DNA of 41,057 bases from JBBUAX01 sp964409535 (GTDB taxonomy: Bacteria; Patescibacteriota; Minisyncoccia; UBA6257; 2-01-FULL-56-20), in contig CAYPDQ010000007.1 of NCBI GenBank assembly GCA_964409535.1, positions 1 through 41,057 of the forward strand, read 5' to 3'. Shown here one piece after another: positions 1 through 7,532 of the stretch; positions within the stretch are counted from its first letter, which is position 1; every line of letters begins with the position of its first letter. The position numbers and the translations under genes are program-made. The notes under the pieces were generated by a model. It had not been told where the DNA came from. It ran no database searches and saw only the letters and a program-made list of their open reading frames with translations.

Positions 1-2
1 GG

Positions 3-749
3 GCCCTCACCTCACTCCTGGAATCCCAGAAATACCTCCAAACCAAGGCCAAAGATGACGGCGGCTACGACCCAGGGAGATACGAGCTGGGCTCCAACCT
101 CTCCCTTATCCCCAGGTCAGAGGGCCTCCAGGGCTACTGGGACTTCGAGGAGGGTAGCGGCACGACCGCCAAAGACAAGTCCGGCAACGCCAACAACGGC
201 ACCTGGAGCGGCACCGGAACCCACTATGCGGCCGGCAAGGTGGGTACCTGGGCCGGGCAGTTCAATGGGACGGATGATTATGTGACGAGGGGAAGTCAGA
301 TCACAAGTGCATGGCAGGGTCTTTCGTACGGGGCGTGGTTCAAAACGTCCACGACTAATTACCAAGCGATCGTGAACGAATGGAGTGGAGGGGCAAACTT
401 TGCATTGCAAGAGTCGAGCGCCATTAATGCCTACCTTAACACTTCCATTTCCGCCCCCGGCTGGAAAAATAATGTGACCGCAGTGGTGAGTGATGGCAGT
501 TGGCATCATGTGATGGTCATCTATGACGGTGCAACCGAGAAAGTATATCTGGACGGCGCGGAGGTTTACTCTACCGCCGGTTCAGGTACAGTAGGTGCCG
601 GCTCCGCCTACTATTTCAAGATTGGTGCGGGCGCGAATGCGAGCCAAGTGGCCGAAAACTTCTTTTCGGGTTTGATAGACGAAGTGCGTCTTTACAATCG
701 CGCCCTCTCCGCCGCCGAGATCAAGGCGATGTACGACGCCACGAAGTAG
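3..749 (+). CDS. LamG / concanavalin-like surface protein, C-terminal part (5' end outside window)
   Basis: The frame is open from the first bases of the window to the TAG at 747-749, so the N-terminus is missing. After about 35 residues resembling the end of a pseudopilin-type domain comes a WDFEEGSGT... segment starting a LamG / concanavalin A-like jelly-roll domain of roughly 190 residues. It ends with the typical GLIDEVRLYNRALS motif. Such domains bind carbohydrate or protein ligands on the cell surface, and in Patescibacteria they are often the C-terminal part of type IV pilin-like proteins. That family link is established knowledge; the pilin assignment here is inference because the prepilin leader lies upstream. 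The first Met, at 240, falls inside the domain and is not a believable start. Confidence 0.8.
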   Translation, partial: ALTSLLESQKYLQTKAKDDGGYDPGRYELGSNLSLIPRSEGLQGYWDFEEGSGTTAKDKSGNANNGTWSGTGTHYAAGKVGTWAGQFNGTDDYVTRGSQITSAWQGLSYGAWFKTSTTNYQAIVNEWSGGANFALQESSAINAYLNTSISAPGWKNNVTAVVSDGSWHHVMVIYDGATEKVYLDGAEVYSTAGSGTVGAGSAYYFKIGAGANASQVAENFFSGLIDEVRLYNRALSAAEIKAMYDATK

Positions 750-785
750 TAAGGGGTTAGTAGGCGGGGCGGAAAGCAACGGAGG

Positions 786-805
786 CGCTATGACGCGTCA
801 TAGCG
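786..805. repeat. 20-bp perfect palindrome between the LamG gene and guaA
   Basis: CGCTATGACGCGTCATAGCG reads identically on both strands. No T-run follows, so it is not a classical terminator. It lies about 85 bases before the guaA -10 box. It may be a short palindromic repeat of the kind scattered through this window, or a protein-binding site. The rest of 750-880 holds no gene that I can see. Confidence 0.5.
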
Positions 806-888
806 ATGGGGGATGGCAAAGATATTTTATGAAATGCGGTTAGCGAATACGGTGACGCGAACGTGGCGAGGTGAACACGGTGATTTGA

Positions 889-894
889 TACAAT
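889..894 (+). promoter_or_regulatory. -10 box (TACAAT) of leaderless guaA
   Basis: TACAAT ends 5 bases before the guaA ATG at 900. A transcript starting 6 to 8 bases downstream would begin at or near the start codon. No Shine-Dalgarno sequence is present. Confidence 0.6.
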
Positions 895-899
895 AGAGT

Positions 900-2432
900 A
901 TGGTCGTTGTTCTGAATTTTGGCAGTCAGTTTGCACATCTCATTGCGCGAAGGGTGCGGGAGCTCGGCGTCAAGGCCGAGATTTTGCCTTTTAACGCGCC
1001 AGTATCCGAAATAGCCGCCCTTGAACCCGCGGGCGTAATTCTTTCCGGCAGTCCGGCGTCGGTTTTGGCGAAGGGAAGCCCCAGGCCGCAGCCGGGGATT
1101 TTTAAATTAGACATCCCGGTTTTGGGCATCTGCTACGGCGAGCAGGTGATGGCCGCAATGCTCGGCGGCAGGGTGAAGAGTGGGCACAAGCGGGAATACG
1201 GGCGGGAGATTCTCGCTCTCCGTTCAAAAGTAGGCCTTTTCCGGGGGCTTGCCCTCCGGGAGAGGGTTTGGTTCTCCCACGGGGATCAGGTGGCGCGTTT
1301 ACCCAAGGGATTCAGAACGATCGCTTCAACTCCCGGGTGTCCTCATGCCGGGATCGTTGACGTAAAAGGGCGCCTTTGGGGCATTCAATTCCATCCGGAA
1401 GTGAGCCACACCGAGCACGGTCGGAGGCTCCTCGCCAACTTTCTCTTCGGGATCTGCAAGGCGAGGAGGGACTGGCGGATGAGTTCTCTTGCGAAGGACA
1501 TCGTACTTTTACTCAAAGCCCGGATAGGCAGGGATCACGTCGTCGTCGGAATTTCCGGCGGAGTGGATTCGCTGGTCGCGGCGACCCTTTTGCATCGCGC
1601 GATCGGCAAGCAGCTCCATGCGGTTCTCATAGACAATGGCCTCCTGCGGAAAGACGAAGCCGGGGAGGTTGCCCGCGCGGTGAGGAAACGGGGCTTCAAG
1701 ACTTTTCACTTGATAGATGCTCGGAGCGTTTTTCTCCGGAAGCTTCGCGGCGTCTCCGATCCGGAAGCGAAGCGCAAGATCATCGGCCATACTTTTATCC
1801 GTGTTTTTGAACAAGTGGTCAAAAAGGAACTAAAGAAGCACCCTGTGCGCTTTTTAATGCAGGGCACGATATATCCCGACCGGATAGAATCGGCGGAACC
1901 GACCAAGCACGCGTCCAAAATCAAAAGTCATCACAACCTGACTTTGCCGGATAAATTCGGCTTGGAGATAATTGAACCGCTCAAGGACTTGTACAAAGAC
2001 GAGGTTCGGGCGCTGGGCGAAAAGCTCGGCTTACCCCGCGAGCTTTTGTGGCGGCATCCTTTTCCTGGGCCGGGGCTTGCGATCCGCGTGGTCGGCGAAA
2101 TTACCGAAGACAGGTTGAGAATTCTGCGTGAGGCGGACGCGATCTATGTGGAGGAGCTGAAAAAGTCCGGGGAATACGATAGAATATGGCAAGCGTTCGC
2201 TGCGCTCCTGCCGGTGAGATCAGTTGGAGTGATGGGCGATGAGCGAACCTACGAGTACATCGTTTCCCTGCGGGCGGTGGATTCCGTGGACGGAATGACC
2301 GCGGATTGGCACAAGATGCCGCAGGAACTTCTGGAGAAGATATCCAGCCGCATCGTCGGCGAGGTGCGCGGTGTGAACCGCGTTCTCTACGATATCACCC
2401 AAAAGCCGCCGGCGACGATAGAGTACGAGTAA
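900..2432 (+). CDS. guaA: GMP synthase (glutamine-hydrolysing)
   Basis: Converts XMP, ATP and glutamine to GMP in the cytoplasm, the last step of guanine nucleotide synthesis. The 510 residues give the full two-domain enzyme. The class I glutamine amidotransferase domain spans residues 1 to about 190, with nucleophile Cys78 in GICYGEQ and the His165/Glu167 pair in FHPEVSH. The ATP pyrophosphatase domain starts near 200 with the P-loop SGGVDS at 219-224, and the C-terminal dimerisation domain ends in PPATIEYE as usual. The length is normal. The ATG at 900 is chosen because a -10 box ends 5 bases upstream and the family's N-terminus aligns there. Confidence 0.97.
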   Translation: MVVVLNFGSQFAHLIARRVRELGVKAEILPFNAPVSEIAALEPAGVILSGSPASVLAKGSPRPQPGIFKLDIPVLGICYGEQVMAAMLGGRVKSGHKREYGREILALRSKVGLFRGLALRERVWFSHGDQVARLPKGFRTIASTPGCPHAGIVDVKGRLWGIQFHPEVSHTEHGRRLLANFLFGICKARRDWRMSSLAKDIVLLLKARIGRDHVVVGISGGVDSLVAATLLHRAIGKQLHAVLIDNGLLRKDEAGEVARAVRKRGFKTFHLIDARSVFLRKLRGVSDPEAKRKIIGHTFIRVFEQVVKKELKKHPVRFLMQGTIYPDRIESAEPTKHASKIKSHHNLTLPDKFGLEIIEPLKDLYKDEVRALGEKLGLPRELLWRHPFPGPGLAIRVVGEITEDRLRILREADAIYVEELKKSGEYDRIWQAFAALLPVRSVGVMGDERTYEYIVSLRAVDSVDGMTADWHKMPQELLEKISSRIVGEVRGVNRVLYDITQKPPATIEYE

Positions 2433-2439
2433 CGGCTAT

Positions 2440-2569
2440 GGAAACCGGCCTCCGGGAACCGCGGTTCGCTCGCTCCAGCGGCTCGCGCCCGCTGCCCTCT
2501 CGGCGAAAAAGTCGCCCAAGGCGACACCAAGCTTTTTCGCCTCCGAGAGCTTCCCGGAGGCCGATTTCC
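2440..2569. repeat. Structured repeat element, family 2, copy 1 (19-bp terminal inverted repeats)
   Basis: Arms 2440-2458 and 2551-2569 are complementary over 19 bases with one C/T mismatch. A second long hairpin pairs 2502-2511 (GGCGAAAAAG) with 2532-2541, topped by GTCGCC/GGCGAC. A third hairpin carries the loop TCCAGCG. A second copy with the same layout lies at 30964-31097. Both copies end just before a -10-like CGCT(T)AAAA sequence of the next gene. I could not see a target duplication. Confidence 0.7.
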
Positions 2570-2574
2570 TCCGC

Positions 2575-2580
2575 TAAAAT
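2575..2580 (+). promoter_or_regulatory. -10 box (TAAAAT) of the M29 peptidase gene
   Basis: TAAAAT lies right after the structured repeat. The start codon is 24 bases further, and a weak AGGAAG sits 4 bases before the ATG, so this mRNA probably has a short leader rather than none. Confidence 0.45.
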
Positions 2581-2604
2581 TGGAAGAGAAGAGATAGGAA
2601 GCAA

Positions 2605-3819
2605 ATGTACATACCTCCCAAGAAAATATTAGAGCGCTACGCCGACCTGCTGGTGAATTTTGCCTTGGGCGGCGGGAAGGGAATAAAGAAGGGCGAGGTG
2701 GTGCATCTCATCGCCTACGAAGCCGCCAAACCCCTCTACCGCGAGCTCAAGATCGCCATCTGGAAAGCAGGTGGGCACGTGATCGGCGATTACCGGCCGG
2801 ACAGCGGCGACCGGTTTCCCTTTGACCGGGATTTCTTCACCCATGCGAAGCCGCATCAGCTGTCTTTCTTTCCGGGCAAGTACGCCAAAGGCCTCGTGGA
2901 GCAAATAGATCACACGATCTTCATTTTATCCGAGACGGACAAGCACGAGTTGGAAGGCATACCGCCGAAGAAGATCATGGAGCGCGGGCTTGCCTGGAAG
3001 CCGTATATGGACTGGCGGCGGGACAAGGAAAATCGGGGAAAATACACCTGGACTTTGGCGCTCTGGGCAACCGAGGCGGAAGCGAAAGAAGCCGGGATGT
3101 CGCTCAAAAGCTACTGGCGTCAGATCATCAAAGGGTGTCTTTTGGATAAGAAAGACCCGATCGCCGCCTGGAAAAAGCTCTATCACGAACTGGAGACAAC
3201 GCGCGCGAAACTGAACTCTTTGCCGATAGATAAACTCCACATCACCGGTCCGGACGCCGACCTTTGGATCAAGCTCGGAGAAAAGCGGCGCTGGATGGGC
3301 GGGAGCGGCAGGAACGTTCCGTCTTTTGAACTTTTCATCTCTCCCGATTGGCGCGGGACGGAGGGTTGGATCCGGTTCAATCAGCCGCTTTACCGCTACG
3401 GCGTTTTAGTGAAAGGCGTGGAGCTTCACTTCCGGAAGGGGCGAGTGGTTAAGGCGACGGCAAAAAAGAACGAAAAGGTCCTGAAAGAAATGATAATGAC
3501 CAAAAACGCCGACCGCATCGGGGAGTATTCTTTGACCGACCGGCGCTTTTCCCGGATCACCAAGTTTATGGCCGAGACCCTCTTTGACGAGAATATCGGC
3601 GGGCCGAACGGCAACACTCATCTCGCTCTCGGCAACTCCTATCACGATTGTTTTAGCGGCGATCCGGCGAAACTCACGCCCAAGGACTGGGCAAAACTGG
3701 GTTTCAACGACTCCTCGGTGCACACCGATATTATCTCCACCGTGCCCCGGACGGTCGCGGCGCACTTGAAAGGCGGGAAGACACAGATTGTCTACAAAAA
3801 CGGGGGATTTGCGCTCTAA
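2605..3819 (+). CDS. M29-family metalloaminopeptidase (AmpS/PepS type)
   Basis: A 404-residue cytoplasmic metallo-aminopeptidase that removes N-terminal residues from peptides. Family signatures are visible in the C-terminal half: NVPSFELFISPDWRGTEG with the first metal-ligand Glu, GEYSLTDRRFSRI, the block around ENIGGPNGNTHLALG with a metal-ligand His, and HTDIIS near the end with the His and Asp ligands. The length matches the family. The gene stands alone between the family 2 repeat and the RRM gene's promoter. The preferred peptide substrate cannot be read from the sequence. Confidence 0.88.
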   Translation: MYIPPKKILERYADLLVNFALGGGKGIKKGEVVHLIAYEAAKPLYRELKIAIWKAGGHVIGDYRPDSGDRFPFDRDFFTHAKPHQLSFFPGKYAKGLVEQIDHTIFILSETDKHELEGIPPKKIMERGLAWKPYMDWRRDKENRGKYTWTLALWATEAEAKEAGMSLKSYWRQIIKGCLLDKKDPIAAWKKLYHELETTRAKLNSLPIDKLHITGPDADLWIKLGEKRRWMGGSGRNVPSFELFISPDWRGTEGWIRFNQPLYRYGVLVKGVELHFRKGRVVKATAKKNEKVLKEMIMTKNADRIGEYSLTDRRFSRITKFMAETLFDENIGGPNGNTHLALGNSYHDCFSGDPAKLTPKDWAKLGFNDSSVHTDIISTVPRTVAAHLKGGKTQIVYKNGGFAL

Positions 3820-3837
3820 GGGGCTATCTGGTATAAT
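3809..3837 (+). promoter_or_regulatory. Promoter of the RRM protein gene (TTGCGC-17-TATAAT)
   Basis: TTGCGC at 3809-3814 and TATAAT at 3832-3837 are 17 bases apart and overlap the end of the peptidase gene. Transcription would start near 3844, giving a leader of about 114 bases. That is unusually long for a window where most genes look leaderless. Confidence 0.6.
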
Positions 3838-3916
3838 CGGCTTGCGGTAAGATTCTCGGGTTTCTGCGGCAGCCGGTTAGCGGTTTTTGCGTAGAAGCTG
3901 AGGAGAGAAACAATAA

Positions 3917-3949
3917 ATGGTCGGCTTACACGCAAAGAGCACTAAGTAA
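3917..3949 (+). CDS. Possible 10-residue leader peptide upstream of the RRM gene
   Basis: ATG at 3917 is preceded by GAGGAG, with about 11 bases between, and opens a tiny ORF, MVGLHAKSTK, ending at TAA 3947-3949. The RRM start codon follows 8 bases later behind its own AAGGA. An ORF this short can be chance. The good ribosome site, the long leader and the known self-regulation of RRM proteins in other bacteria make a leader peptide plausible, but this is inference only. Confidence 0.3.
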   Translation: MVGLHAKSTK

Positions 3950-3957
3950 AGGACTAA

Positions 3958-4245
3958 ATGTCTAAACGACTTTATGTCGGCGGCTTGTCCTACGGCACCA
4001 CCCAGGACGGTCTGCGCGATGCTTTCGCCCAGGCCGGAGCGGTTCAGGATGCCTCGATTGTAATGGACAAGATGACCGGCCGTTCCCGCGGTTTCGGCTT
4101 CGTTGAAATGGTAAACGACGAAGATGCGGACAAAGCGATAGAGATGTGGAACGGCAAGGAATTGGACGGTCGCCGGCTCACGGTGAACGAGGCGCGCCCG
4201 ATGGCGGAGCGCCCGATGCGCCGGGGCTTCGGCAACGCCGGATAA
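3958..4245 (+). CDS. RRM-type RNA-binding protein
   Basis: A 95-residue protein made of one RNA recognition motif plus a short Arg/Gly-rich tail. RNP2 is LYVGGL (residues 5-10) and RNP1 is the RGFGFVEM block near residue 44, with the aromatic residues that stack on RNA bases in place. Small glycine-tailed RRM proteins in cyanobacteria and other bacteria act as RNA chaperones, often in cold response; the role here is inferred from that family. It has its own promoter, a long leader and a clear AAGGA ribosome site, then a strong terminator, so it is a single-gene unit. Confidence 0.93.
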   Translation: MSKRLYVGGLSYGTTQDGLRDAFAQAGAVQDASIVMDKMTGRSRGFGFVEMVNDEDADKAIEMWNGKELDGRRLTVNEARPMAERPMRRGFGNAG

Positions 4246-4260
4246 TCCCGAATTCGGGAT
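4245..4260. repeat. 16-bp perfect palindrome at the RRM stop codon
   Basis: ATCCCGAATTCGGGAT begins at the last base of the RRM stop codon and precedes the terminator hairpin by 9 bases. It shares the TCCCG end of the palindromic elements elsewhere in the window but has no clear flanking duplication. Confidence 0.5.
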
Positions 4261-4269
4261 ACGAACTTA

Positions 4270-4306
4270 CCCCGTCCCGACCTATGGTCGGGACGGGGTT
4301 TGTTTT
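4270..4306 (+). terminator. Rho-independent terminator after the RRM gene
   Basis: A perfect 13-bp stem, CCCCGTCCCGACC at 4270-4282 with its complement at 4286-4298, encloses a TAT loop and is followed by TTTGTTTT. It is one of the clearest terminators in the window. Confidence 0.9.
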
Positions 4307-4321
4307 ACAAACGATTTGGTT

Positions 4322-4327
4322 TAGAAT
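4322..4327 (+). promoter_or_regulatory. -10 box (TAGAAT) of the dehydrogenase gene
   Basis: TAGAAT lies 13 bases before the ATG at 4341. The ATG at 4326 overlaps this box and would not be on the transcript, which favours 4341 as the start. Confidence 0.5.
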
Positions 4328-4340
4328 GGGGAGCGCTGCT

Positions 4341-5405
4341 ATGCAGGATAAGTATGGACCGGAATATATAGTCAAGGTGCACGACCCGAAAATCGGCCTC
4401 ACGGGATTTTTGGTGATCCATAATACCGCCTTGGGGGTGGGCAAGGGCGGCATCCGAATGACGCCGGATGTGAGCGAGGAAGAGGTTTACCGCTTGGCGG
4501 CGACGATGACCTGGAAAAATTCTCTGGCCGGAATTCCTTTTGGCGGCGCGAAGGGCGGGATCGTTTGGACGGGTGGAAGTGAGGCAAAAAAGAAAGCATT
4601 GATTCAGAGCTTTGCCCGCGCCATCCGGCCGTTTTTGATAAAAAAGTACATCGCCGGGCCGGACGTGAATACCGGCGAGAAAGAAATGAAGTGGTTCGCG
4701 GAAGCGGTGGGCAAGTGGGCTGTTGCTACCGGCAAGCCGGCAAATTACTGCTTAGTGCTGCCCTCTGGCGAGAAGTGCGGCATTCCCCACGAATTCGGCT
4801 CCACCGGTTTCGGCGTGGCCCATTCCGCGCGGACGGCGGCGGAGCTCACCGGTTTGCCTATCAAAGGCGCAACGGTCGCGATCCACGGCTTCGGCAACGT
4901 TGGTTCTTTCGCTTATAAATATCTCACCCAAATGGGCGCTAAGGTGGTCGCGATCGCGGAGAAGAGCGGCGCGACTTTGCTCCTCAGCAAGAAGAAAATA
5001 AAATCGGAGGATTTCTGGAAGATACCGGTGGATATTCTCATTCCTGCCTCGGTCACCGACGTCATAAATGAGACGAACCGGCGGCACATTCGCGCGAAGC
5101 TCATCGTGGAGGGCGGCAATATCCCGATGCGGGAAGAAACGGAGGATTGGCTCTTCCGGCGGGGAGTAATGTTCGTGCCGGATTTTGTGGCCAATGCCGG
5201 GGGAGTTATCTCTTCCTACGCGGAATACAAGGGTTATTCTCCCAAGAAGATGTTTGAACTAGTTGAGAAGAAGATCGTAGCTGCGACCCGGGCGGTGGTT
5301 TCGGAAAGCTTAAAGCGAAAGAAGAATCCGCGGGCGGTGGCGATGGAAATTGCGCGGCGCCGGGTGGAAGCGGCGATGAGGAAAAGAAAGAATACTTTCA
5401 AGTAA
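4341..5405 (+). CDS. Glutamate/leucine dehydrogenase family enzyme
   Basis: NAD(P)-dependent oxidative deamination of an amino acid (Glu, Leu, Val or Phe), linking amino acid and 2-oxo acid pools. From ATG 4341 it has 354 residues, close to leucine dehydrogenases and shorter than typical glutamate dehydrogenases. The N-terminal catalytic domain has GGIRMTPDVS and the signature PFGGAKGGI with the catalytic Lys, followed by the catalytic Asp in AGPDVNTGE. The C-terminal Rossmann domain has the nucleotide-binding GFGNVG. An upstream in-frame ATG at 4146 runs through the RRM gene and terminator and is rejected. The substrate is not certain. The stop codon overlaps the next gene's ATG (TAATG). Confidence 0.9.
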   Translation: MQDKYGPEYIVKVHDPKIGLTGFLVIHNTALGVGKGGIRMTPDVSEEEVYRLAATMTWKNSLAGIPFGGAKGGIVWTGGSEAKKKALIQSFARAIRPFLIKKYIAGPDVNTGEKEMKWFAEAVGKWAVATGKPANYCLVLPSGEKCGIPHEFGSTGFGVAHSARTAAELTGLPIKGATVAIHGFGNVGSFAYKYLTQMGAKVVAIAEKSGATLLLSKKKIKSEDFWKIPVDILIPASVTDVINETNRRHIRAKLIVEGGNIPMREETEDWLFRRGVMFVPDFVANAGGVISSYAEYKGYSPKKMFELVEKKIVAATRAVVSESLKRKKNPRAVAMEIARRRVEAAMRKRKNTFK

Positions 5406-5734
5406 TGGACTTGATAAGCATCAACGAATTCAAAAAGGCGGACTTGCGTACAGCCAAGGTTCTCTTAGCGGAAAGAGTGGAGGGTTCGGAAAAACTTGTT
5501 CGCTTGGAAGTGAACTTGGGAACGGAAAAGCGCCAAATACTCGCAGGCATCGGCAAGGTTTATTCGCCGGAGGAACTTGTGGGCAAAAGCATCGTGATAG
5601 TCGCGAACTTGGAACCGCGGAAACTGATGGGCCTGGAAAGCCAAGGGATGCTTCTTGCCGCGTCCGACGAGGCCGGTTCGCCCGTTGTGCTCGTTCCAGA
5701 AAAAGAGGTTCCTCCTGGCTCCGGAGTGAAATAA
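5405..5734 (+). CDS. tRNA-binding domain protein (MetRS beta / Trbp111-like)
   Basis: A 109-residue stand-alone tRNA-binding OB-fold like the C-terminal domain of methionyl-tRNA synthetase (MetG beta, Trbp111). Visible features are the opening ADLRTAKVL, the middle block around QILAGIGKVYSPEELVGK and the motif NLEPRKLMGLESQGMLLAA, which is diagnostic of the family. It binds tRNA by shape and can help MetRS in trans. The start codon shares a base with the dehydrogenase stop codon, and the TGT gene follows after 4 bases behind AAGGA, so this is probably one operon with tRNA-related partners. Confidence 0.92.
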   Translation: MDLISINEFKKADLRTAKVLLAERVEGSEKLVRLEVNLGTEKRQILAGIGKVYSPEELVGKSIVIVANLEPRKLMGLESQGMLLAASDEAGSPVVLVPEKEVPPGSGVK

Positions 5735-5738
5735 GGAA

Positions 5739-6854
5739 ATGGATTTCAAAATCGACGCTCGGGATCCGAATTCTCACGCGCGCACCGGCCGGCTTACGGT
5801 GAGGGACAGGATGGTGGAAACGCCGGGCTACGTGATCGTCGCGACGAACGCCGCGGTCCGGGCGCTAGAGCCCGAAGACCTGCCCAAGACCAAAACCCAG
5901 ATAGTGATCGTGAACACCTACCATATGTGGCGGGATCTGGGGGATGAGGGCCTGCACGATTTCCCCGGGCTTCACGAGGTCATGCAGTGGCAGGGGATTA
6001 TAATGACCGACTCCGGCGGCTTCCAGGTGTTCAGTTTGGAGCCGCGGATAACCGACTCCGGAGTTTATTTCCGGCCAGAAGACAGCGAAGAAGAGCTGTA
6101 TCTAGACGCGGAAACATCCGTGAAGATTCAGGAACAGTTGGGCGGAGATATCGCGGTGGCGTTTGACGAGGCGACCTCGCCGACCGCGGAATACAACTAC
6201 ACCCGCGCTGCAATGTTGCGGACGCACAAGTGGGCGGAGCGCTCGCTTGCGGCAAAAGAATCCGACCAGGCACTCTACGGCGTGGTCCAGGGCGGCGGCT
6301 TCAAAGATCTGCGGGAAGCGAGCGCCAGATTCATCGGCAACCTATCCTTTGACGGTTTCGGCATCGGCAGCACTTACGGCGACGCCTACGGCAGCACTAA
6401 GGCCAAAACCAGGGAAATGCTCCGGTGGTCCATCCCGCACTTGCCGGAGAATAAACCCAGACATCTTTTCGGAGTCGGCGACATAGAGGATTTGTTCATC
6501 GGAGTGGAAGAGGGCATAGACGTCTTCGATTGTGTGATCCCGACCCGGGAGGCGCGGCACGGCGGGCTTTGGACGCAGAGCGGCCGGCTGGACGTCAAAA
6601 AAGGAGTAAACCGCGGAGCGGATGAGGCGGTTGACCCGGACTGCGGTTGCCCCGTTTGCACGGGAGGCGTCAGCCGCGAGGAGCTGCACGAGCTTTTCAA
6701 AAACAAGAACCCGCAGGCCGGGCGCCTCGCGACTATGCACAATGTTTACTTCTTCAATGACTTGATGGAAAATATCCGTGAAGCCATCCGCGCCGGACGG
6801 TTCCAAGAATTCAAATCTCAATGCCTCGGAAGGTTGAAGGGAAACGTAAGGTAG
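5739..6854 (+). CDS. tgt: tRNA-guanine transglycosylase, variant substrate pocket
   Basis: Exchanges a guanine in tRNA for a 7-deazaguanine base, the route to queuosine at position 34. 371 residues, a normal TGT TIM barrel. Asp91 sits in DSGGF and the nucleophile Asp264 in FDCVIPTR, the same position number as in E. coli. The zinc site is C302-x-C304-xx-C307 plus His334. Two features are unusual: the loop that reads GGLAVGE in preQ1-using enzymes is GSTYGDA here (209-215), and TRNARNG is TREARHG. Aligned by eye, the Val that blocks queuine in bacterial enzymes becomes Gly214 (alignment uncertain by one place), as in queuine-using eukaryotic TGT. A queuosine-salvage gene occurs at 22840. Confidence 0.93.
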   Translation: MDFKIDARDPNSHARTGRLTVRDRMVETPGYVIVATNAAVRALEPEDLPKTKTQIVIVNTYHMWRDLGDEGLHDFPGLHEVMQWQGIIMTDSGGFQVFSLEPRITDSGVYFRPEDSEEELYLDAETSVKIQEQLGGDIAVAFDEATSPTAEYNYTRAAMLRTHKWAERSLAAKESDQALYGVVQGGGFKDLREASARFIGNLSFDGFGIGSTYGDAYGSTKAKTREMLRWSIPHLPENKPRHLFGVGDIEDLFIGVEEGIDVFDCVIPTREARHGGLWTQSGRLDVKKGVNRGADEAVDPDCGCPVCTGGVSREELHELFKNKNPQAGRLATMHNVYFFNDLMENIREAIRAGRFQEFKSQCLGRLKGNVR

Positions 6855-7462
6855 CCGTTTTCGACATCGACGGGACGCTTTTCCGTTCCAGTTTGCTCAT
6901 AGAACTGGTGGAGATGCTGATCGCGGAGAAGATCTTCTCAGCGTCTACCCGCCGCATCTACGCCTCGGCTTACCGCAAGTGGCTGGACCGCAAGGGCGAT
7001 TACGAAAAGTACATTTTGGCGGTGATCCGGGCGTTCGAGAAGAATTTGAAGGGCGTGCGGGAACGGGAGCTCGTCCGGGTCGCAAAGCGGGTCGTGGCTT
7101 TCCACGAGAACCGTGTTTACCGCTATACCCGCGACCTGATAAAGGACTTGAGAAAGAAGGGCTATTACGTTTTGGCGATCACCCATTCGCCTAAGTACGT
7201 CGCCGGCGACTTCGGCAAGCGGGTGGGTTTCCACAAGGTCTACGGCCGGCTCTTGGAATTGGACAAGAGCGGCCGGTTCACCGGCCGGACGGTGCACGAG
7301 GATCTCATCTGGGATAAAGCCAAGATCCTGAGGCGGGCGGTGGAAAAAGAGAACCTGACTTTGCGCGGCTCGGTCGGGGTGGGGGATACGGAGTCGGACG
7401 TGAGCTTCCTGGGTTTGGTGGAAACCCCCTATCTGCTTCAATCCCAATATGTCGCTCTATAA
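6821..7462 (+). CDS. HAD-superfamily (IB subclass) phosphatase, SerB-like
   Basis: A 213-residue haloacid-dehalogenase-fold hydrolase of subfamily IB. Motif I is DIDGT (nucleophile Asp15, acid/base Asp17), motif II is the Thr of AITHSP, motif III is the Lys of WDKAK, and motif IV is GDTESD. The helical cap between motifs I and II is the C1 type seen in phosphoserine phosphatase and related enzymes. The substrate cannot be told. It overlaps the TGT gene by 34 bases, and ATG 6821 is the only Met before motif I, so the overlap is probably real and the two are co-translated. Confidence 0.88.
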   Translation: MPRKVEGKRKVAVFDIDGTLFRSSLLIELVEMLIAEKIFSASTRRIYASAYRKWLDRKGDYEKYILAVIRAFEKNLKGVRERELVRVAKRVVAFHENRVYRYTRDLIKDLRKKGYYVLAITHSPKYVAGDFGKRVGFHKVYGRLLELDKSGRFTGRTVHEDLIWDKAKILRRAVEKENLTLRGSVGVGDTESDVSFLGLVETPYLLQSQYVAL

Positions 7463-7532
7463 GATCGCGCACCGCCGGGGTTGGAAAGTAGTGGTGGAAC
7501 GGAAGGACGTAATATACGAAATTAATGCGTAG
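7449..7532 (+). CDS. 27-residue overlapping small ORF between HAD and thpR
   Basis: ATG 7449 to TAG 7530-7532 encodes MSLYKIAHRRGWKVVVERKD followed by VIYEINA. It overlaps the HAD gene by 14 bases and the thpR start by 8, exactly filling the gap between them. It is basic and amphipathic with no recognised domain. Such chained overlaps are typical for translationally coupled genes, so it may be a real microprotein or just a ribosome relay. Only conservation in relatives could decide. Confidence 0.4.
   Translation: MSLYKIAHRRGWKVVVERKDVIYEINA

Noticed and set aside
2306..2632. A 108-codon ORF over the end of guaA and the family 2 repeat
   Set aside because: It is a shadow frame: Arg/Ser/Pro-rich, overlapping guaA out of frame, with no domain.
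4270..4306. The CCCCGTCCC hairpin after the RRM gene as another mobile palindrome
   Set aside because: Flanks (CTTA and TTTG) are not duplicated and the T-run fits a normal terminator.
4146..4340. Long N-terminal extension of the dehydrogenase
   Set aside because: It would run through the RRM gene, a palindrome and a strong terminator; the conserved protein starts at about 4341.
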